NCBI GenBank assembly: GCA_023136155.1
Contig: JAGLRT010000115.1
Coordinates: 1-5,555 of the forward strand
Reading direction: 5' to 3'
DNA from: Methanosarcinales archaeon
Lineage (GTDB): Archaea; Halobacteriota; Methanosarcinia; Methanosarcinales; Methanocomedenaceae
Length of the DNA stretch: 5,555 nucleotides
Within the stretch, counting starts at the first letter, position 1, and every line of letters begins with the position of its first letter. Both the position numbers and the translations under genes were made by a program. Below are positions 4,256-5,555 of the stretch, in pieces. The notes beneath the pieces are model-generated. The model worked only from the letters and a program-made list of their open reading frames with translations, searched no databases and was not told where the DNA came from.

Positions 4256-5555
4256 ATGGCCAATGTTACGCAATCAGACCTTATACCAAATGAGAAGCAG
4301 GTACTCTTATCCCTGGGAGAACTGAAGACAACTGACCCGACAACCCTCTCAATAGCCTCTGGCTTGCATGTAGAAGCAGCCATGCAGGGTGCTTTTATGC
4401 TGCAGGAGAAAGGGCTGGTGCAGGTATCTGAAAACATCAGTGAAACCCATCACCTGACCAGTGAAGGTGAAGAATATACTACTGTGGGTCTGCCCGAGCG
4501 CCAGGTTATTGAAAAGCTCACCGAACCCACATCCCTGGATGACCTGAAGGACCAGTTCGGGCCAAAGTTAATGGGTATAGCGATGGGGTGGCTGCGTAAG
4601 AAAGGCTGGGCCCGGATTCAGGACGGCAAGCTCGTTCCCGGCAAGATTCCCGGGATGGGCGAGGACGAGCAAGTGCTGGCCAGACTAAAAGTGGCTTTAG
4701 ATAATCCAAAGAGTCCGGAGGGTGCTGGTGAAATTGCACCAAAGATAGCAAAGGAACTGGTCAAGCGGAACCTGATAGAAGTAATTGAAGAAAAGACACG
4801 AACCATCACCATCACCGGGCAGGGCACAATAATATTCCAGGCCGGTATAACGCTGGAGGAAGAGGTGGCCCAGCTCACATCAGATCTTATCAGGACAGGC
4901 GAATGGAAACAAAAGCATCTTCGTCCTTACAACATCAATGCACCGGTGCAGCCCGTCTACGGCTCCAAGCTCCATCCCTACCAGCGGCTTATCGATGAGA
5001 TGCGCCAGATATTCCTTGAGATGGGTTTTACAGAGATAAAGGGGGACATTATCCAGAGCAGTTTCTGGAACTTCGATGCCCTGTTCCAGCCCCAGGACCA
5101 TCCTGCCAGGGAGATGCAGGATACCTTCCACCTGGATAGCACCAGTGACCTGCCGGAAGCATTCACACAGCCCGTGGCTGACATGCATGAACACGGTGGC
5201 GACATACCGAGTACAGGATGGGGGTATACATGGAGTGCTGACATTGCCCGGATGAACGTATTGCGCACCCATACCACTGCCATCACCATCAAACACCTTA
5301 CAGATAACCCAAAACCCCCGGTAAAGGCTTTCTGCATTGACCGGGCCTACCGCCGTGAGACTATTGACCCGACCCACACCCCGGAGTTCGAGCAACTGGA
5401 AGGTGTGGTCATGGACGAGGGTATGAGTTTTGCTGACCTGCTAGGGCTTTTGATGGAATTCTACCACAGGATGGGGTTCGAGGATGTCAGGTTCAGGCCG
5501 GCTTATTTTCCTTATACCGAGCCCAGCGTTGAGCCTGAAGTGTATATCGAGGGTA
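4256..5555 (+). CDS. pheS: Phenylalanyl-tRNA synthetase alpha subunit (3' end outside window)
   Basis: PheS forms the catalytic half of the cytoplasmic alpha2-beta2 enzyme that charges tRNA-Phe with phenylalanine using ATP. An open frame of 433 codons runs from the ATG at 4256 off the right edge. Archaeal PheS is about 490-510 residues, so roughly 60-75 are missing. Residues 1 to about 230 form the archaeal/eukaryal-type N-terminal extension with winged-helix-like segments (LIPNEKQVLLSLGEL near 9-23, ITITGQG near 184-190). Class II motif 1 is KLHPYQRLIDEMRQIFLEMG, starting at 238. Motif 2 spans FCIDRAYRRETIDPTHTPEF (359-378) and QLEG (380-383), with Arg367, Glu368, His374 and Glu382 in the expected pattern. 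The phenylalanine-pocket region FRPAYFPYTEPS lies near the visible end, and motif 3 would follow beyond the window. No frameshift is seen. The partner pheT is not in the window; in archaea it is often adjacent or elsewhere. The gene diverges from the ABC operon. Confidence 0.96.
   Translation, partial: MANVTQSDLIPNEKQVLLSLGELKTTDPTTLSIASGLHVEAAMQGAFMLQEKGLVQVSENISETHHLTSEGEEYTTVGLPERQVIEKLTEPTSLDDLKDQFGPKLMGIAMGWLRKKGWARIQDGKLVPGKIPGMGEDEQVLARLKVALDNPKSPEGAGEIAPKIAKELVKRNLIEVIEEKTRTITITGQGTIIFQAGITLEEEVAQLTSDLIRTGEWKQKHLRPYNINAPVQPVYGSKLHPYQRLIDEMRQIFLEMGFTEIKGDIIQSSFWNFDALFQPQDHPAREMQDTFHLDSTSDLPEAFTQPVADMHEHGGDIPSTGWGYTWSADIARMNVLRTHTTAITIKHLTDNPKPPVKAFCIDRAYRRETIDPTHTPEFEQLEGVVMDEGMSFADLLGLLMEFYHRMGFEDVRFRPAYFPYTEPSVEPEVYIEG

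Noticed and set aside
4880..5395. A 171-codon open frame on the minus strand inside pheS
   Set aside because: It lies wholly opposite the conserved class II catalytic core of PheS, and its translation shows no family pattern; it is a shadow of the GC-biased coding strand.

Overview
The window looks like a piece of an archaeal chromosome, most plausibly from a methanogen or ANME-type relative within the Methanosarcinales/Euryarchaeota. This rests on the archaeal-type phenylalanyl-tRNA synthetase alpha chain, a COG1361-type ('S-layer-like') ectodomain protein with archaeal-looking N-X-S/T sequons, strong GGTGA-type Shine-Dalgarno sites, and AT-rich TATA-like boxes in place of bacterial -35/-10 promoters. 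The exact lineage is inference.

Layout from left to right. (1) 1-164, minus: the first 54 codons of a hemerythrin (HHE) domain protein, cut by the window edge. (2) 165-260: a short divergent promoter region with one near-symmetrical TATA-like tract. (3) 261-722, plus: a YqaA/VTT-type (DedA/SNARE-associated-like) small membrane protein with a TTG start. It converges on the next gene with only 9 bp between stop codons. (4) 3897 down to 732, minus: a compact three-gene operon. Its first product is an extracytoplasmic COG1361-type protein with a signal peptide and a C-terminal membrane anchor, followed by a DrrA-type ABC ATPase and an ABC-2 permease. The ATPase start overlaps the stop of the ectodomain gene, and the permease follows the ATPase after 3 nt. 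(5) 3898-4255: a divergent intergenic region holding a long imperfect hairpin whose two arms are each built from three ~10-bp units. (6) 4256-5555, plus: pheS, the phenylalanyl-tRNA synthetase alpha subunit, 433 codons visible and running off the right edge before class II motif 3.

How the genes work together: the three-gene operon encodes one likely machine, an ABC-2 exporter with a dedicated membrane-anchored outer-face partner of unknown role. The other genes are housekeeping (pheS) or stand-alone (hemerythrin-like sensor/carrier, VTT membrane protein). No mobile element, CRISPR array, rRNA or tRNA was seen. The most unusual items are the decamer-built hairpin upstream of pheS and the tight coupling of an ectodomain gene to an ABC-2 exporter.
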